Source of the DNA: an uncultured Flavobacteriales bacterium
GTDB taxonomy: Bacteria > Bacteroidota > Bacteroidia > Flavobacteriales > Crocinitomicaceae
Assembly: GCA_946886545.1 (NCBI GenBank)
Contig: CAMPIU010000013.1
Span: 1-17,297 of the forward strand
Direction: 5' to 3'
DNA length: 17,297 nt
This document shows positions 15,817-17,297 of this stretch, one piece after another. The notes beneath the pieces are model-generated. The model worked only from the letters and a program-made list of their open reading frames with translations, had not been told where the DNA came from and did no database searches. The translations under genes were made by a program, and so were the position numbers. Every line of letters starts with the position of its first letter. The first letter of the stretch is position 1.

Positions 15817-16127
15817 TGAAAAGAAAATTTACCTGGAACTCACGAGTTACCGTAGGAATGTTAATAGGTTTATTATCTCCGATCATCATCGTACCGATTA
15901 CAATGGTAATTATTGCCTGGGCTCAGAATTTTTACTTTTCCGTGTTATGGAGTAAGTTTTTTAGTGATCTGAATATCATGAGCAAATTTGTTTCTCTTTC
16001 AATCATTCCGAATTTGGTTTGGTTCTACATCTTCCTGAATAAAGAGCGTTATGACCTGGCTCGCGGGATTATTATCGGCTCTGCTTTATTCCTTCCGTTC
16101 ATTTTATATGTCAATTTAATCCGCTAA
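15816..16127 (+). CDS. Small membrane protein of unknown function, between surE and lpxB
   Basis: A 103-residue protein that I do not recognise. It begins with a basic stretch (MKRKFTWNSR) and has three hydrophobic segments: about 13-36 (GMLIGLLSPIIIVPITMVIIAW), about 56-76 (SLSIIPNLVWFYIFL) and about 83-102 (GIIIGSALFLPFILYVNLI). No enzymatic motif is visible. Its ATG overlaps the surE stop and its stop overlaps the lpxB start, both as TAATG, so translation of all three is probably coupled. This tight placement makes it a real gene and suggests a membrane or envelope role, perhaps with the lipid A pathway, but that is inference. Confidence 0.85.
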   Translation: MKRKFTWNSRVTVGMLIGLLSPIIIVPITMVIIAWAQNFYFSVLWSKFFSDLNIMSKFVSLSIIPNLVWFYIFLNKERYDLARGIIIGSALFLPFILYVNLIR

Positions 16128-17236
16128 TGGGTAAGAAACTATATATCATTTCAGGGGAGGCGTCCGGAGATTTGCATGGTTCCAACGTCATGAAAGAATT
16201 GTATGCAGAACAACCCGACCTGGATATCCGGTTTTGGGGTGGAGACAAAATGCAGGCAGTTGGCGGAACAATGGCGAAACATATTCGTGAACTGGCTTTT
16301 ATGGGATTCGTAGAAGTATTGATGAACCTGCCGACGATTTTAAGAAACATCAAATTTTGTAAGGAAGATATTCTGAAATTTCAGCCGGATGCTCTTTTAC
16401 TGATCGATTATCCGGGATTCAACATGCGGATAGCTGAGTGGGCAAAGAAGAATAACATCAAGGTATATTATTACATTTCTCCTACGGTTTGGGCCTGGAA
16501 GGAAAACCGCGTACACAAGATCAAACGGGATGTTTACAAATTGTATTGTATCCTTCCTTTTGAAGAAGCATTTTACCAAAAATACCGCTATGATGTTGAA
16601 TATGTAGGACATCCATTGCTGGACGAAATAGAACAGTACCGGGAACTTCCGAAACAGGAACTGAAGATTTCTGCAGGAAATAAACCGATCATTGCTATGC
16701 TTCCGGGTTCCAGGAAACAGGAATTGAGAACGAAATTACCGGTGATGCTTCCTTTGGTAGATCTGTTTCCGCAATATCACTTTGTGATTGCAGGCGCACC
16801 AAATATGGATATTGCTATTTACAAGGAGTTGATAGGAGACAAGCAAGTAGATGTGGTTTACGGTCAAACCTATCCTCTGCTGCAACAATCGGAGGCTGCG
16901 GTAGTAACATCAGGAACAGCGACATTGGAAACGGGCTTGTTTGAAATACCGCAAGTGGTGTGTTATATTGGAAATGCAATTTCCTATCAGATTGCAAAGA
17001 GGTTGGTGAATGTGAAATATATTTCGCTGGTGAACCTTATTTTGGATAAGGAAGCAGTTACCGAACTGATCCAGAATGATTGCACAACAGAGCGTTTGGC
17101 TAAAGAGTTATCCTTAATTATTGAAGGCGGAAACAAACGTTCCGGGGTTCTGGAAGATTATTCCAATTTAAAAGCACTCCTGGGAAAAGGAGGCGCATCT
17201 AAAAAAGTTGCACAATCGGTGTTGAAAACTATTTGA
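16127..17236 (+). CDS. lpxB: Lipid-A-disaccharide synthase
   Basis: A 369-residue GT-B fold glycosyltransferase that joins UDP-2,3-diacylglucosamine and lipid X to make the lipid A disaccharide at the inner face of the cytoplasmic membrane. The N-terminal ISGEASGDLHGSNVM (8-22) and FWGGDKMQAVGG are hallmark LpxB sequences, followed by LAFMGFVEVL, IDYPGFNMRIA, YYISPTVWAWKENRV and EYVGHPLLDEI. The C-terminal donor-binding half has IAMLPGSRKQEL and VTSGTATLETGLFEIPQVVCY. The length is normal for the family. It is the third gene of the surE operon and starts within TAATG. Confidence 0.96.
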   Translation: MGKKLYIISGEASGDLHGSNVMKELYAEQPDLDIRFWGGDKMQAVGGTMAKHIRELAFMGFVEVLMNLPTILRNIKFCKEDILKFQPDALLLIDYPGFNMRIAEWAKKNNIKVYYYISPTVWAWKENRVHKIKRDVYKLYCILPFEEAFYQKYRYDVEYVGHPLLDEIEQYRELPKQELKISAGNKPIIAMLPGSRKQELRTKLPVMLPLVDLFPQYHFVIAGAPNMDIAIYKELIGDKQVDVVYGQTYPLLQQSEAAVVTSGTATLETGLFEIPQVVCYIGNAISYQIAKRLVNVKYISLVNLILDKEAVTELIQNDCTTERLAKELSLIIEGGNKRSGVLEDYSNLKALLGKGGASKKVAQSVLKTI

Positions 17237-17266
17237 GTTCGAGCCGATTTCAGTCGTGTACGAAAC

Positions 17267-17274
17267 TAATTTTG
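17267..17274 (+). promoter_or_regulatory. -7 promoter box before the right-edge ORF
   Basis: TAATTTTG matches TAnnTTTG fully and ends 4 nt before an ATG at 17279. No good -33 box is seen at the usual distance. Confidence 0.35.
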
Positions 17275-17278
17275 TAGT

Positions 17279-17297
17279 ATGTTGAGCTTGTTCGTGC
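17279..17297 (+). CDS. Possible start of another gene, cut by the window edge
   Basis: An ATG at 17279 opens MLSLFV and continues to the end of the window. It follows a consensus -7 box. Only six codons are visible, so no function can be given. Confidence 0.3.

Overview
The window looks like chromosomal DNA from a marine or freshwater member of the Bacteroidota, most likely Flavobacteriales. The evidence is a secreted metalloprotease ending in a type IX secretion (Por) sorting domain, repeated -7 promoter boxes of the Bacteroidota type TAnnTTTG, few Shine-Dalgarno sequences, moderately low GC, and a Gram-negative lipid A gene (lpxB). I cannot fix the genus from the sequence alone; a Fluviicola/Crocinitomicaceae-like organism is a guess.

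Left part (1-3700, all minus strand): a sulfur-handling neighbourhood. Reading in the direction of transcription it holds a relic of a Crp/Fnr-type regulator, a TauE/SafE anion exporter, a CstB-like persulfide dioxygenase fused to two rhodanese domains, a TPMT/thiol-methyltransferase-like gene 31 nt behind it, and the 5' part of a Cys/Met-metabolism PLP enzyme (cystathionine gamma-synthase/lyase family) running off the window. The exporter and the dioxygenase share a nearly identical 17-bp sequence placed exactly 18 bp before a matching -7 box, so they look like members of one regulon. The site has the TGTAAC-N4-GTT half-site form expected for a Crp/Fnr protein, and the broken regulator next to it is of that family. 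This is the most interesting part of the window.

Middle (3700-9930, plus strand): a large stand-alone SF1 helicase with a DUF4011-like N-terminus, then a secreted M36 (fungalysin) metallopeptidase with a PA-domain insertion and a T9SS tail, closed by a strong hairpin terminator. A 180-bp gap with small palindromes separates it from the convergent polA.

Right part: complete DNA polymerase I (minus strand) with all three activities apparently intact and a clamp-binding-like QLDLF in its linker; a 394-bp intergenic stretch with a five-copy 11-bp tandem repeat; a membrane-anchored PQQ-type beta-propeller protein with no ATG start; and a tightly coupled surE - small membrane protein - lpxB operon whose genes overlap as TAATG. 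A further gene may begin at the right edge.
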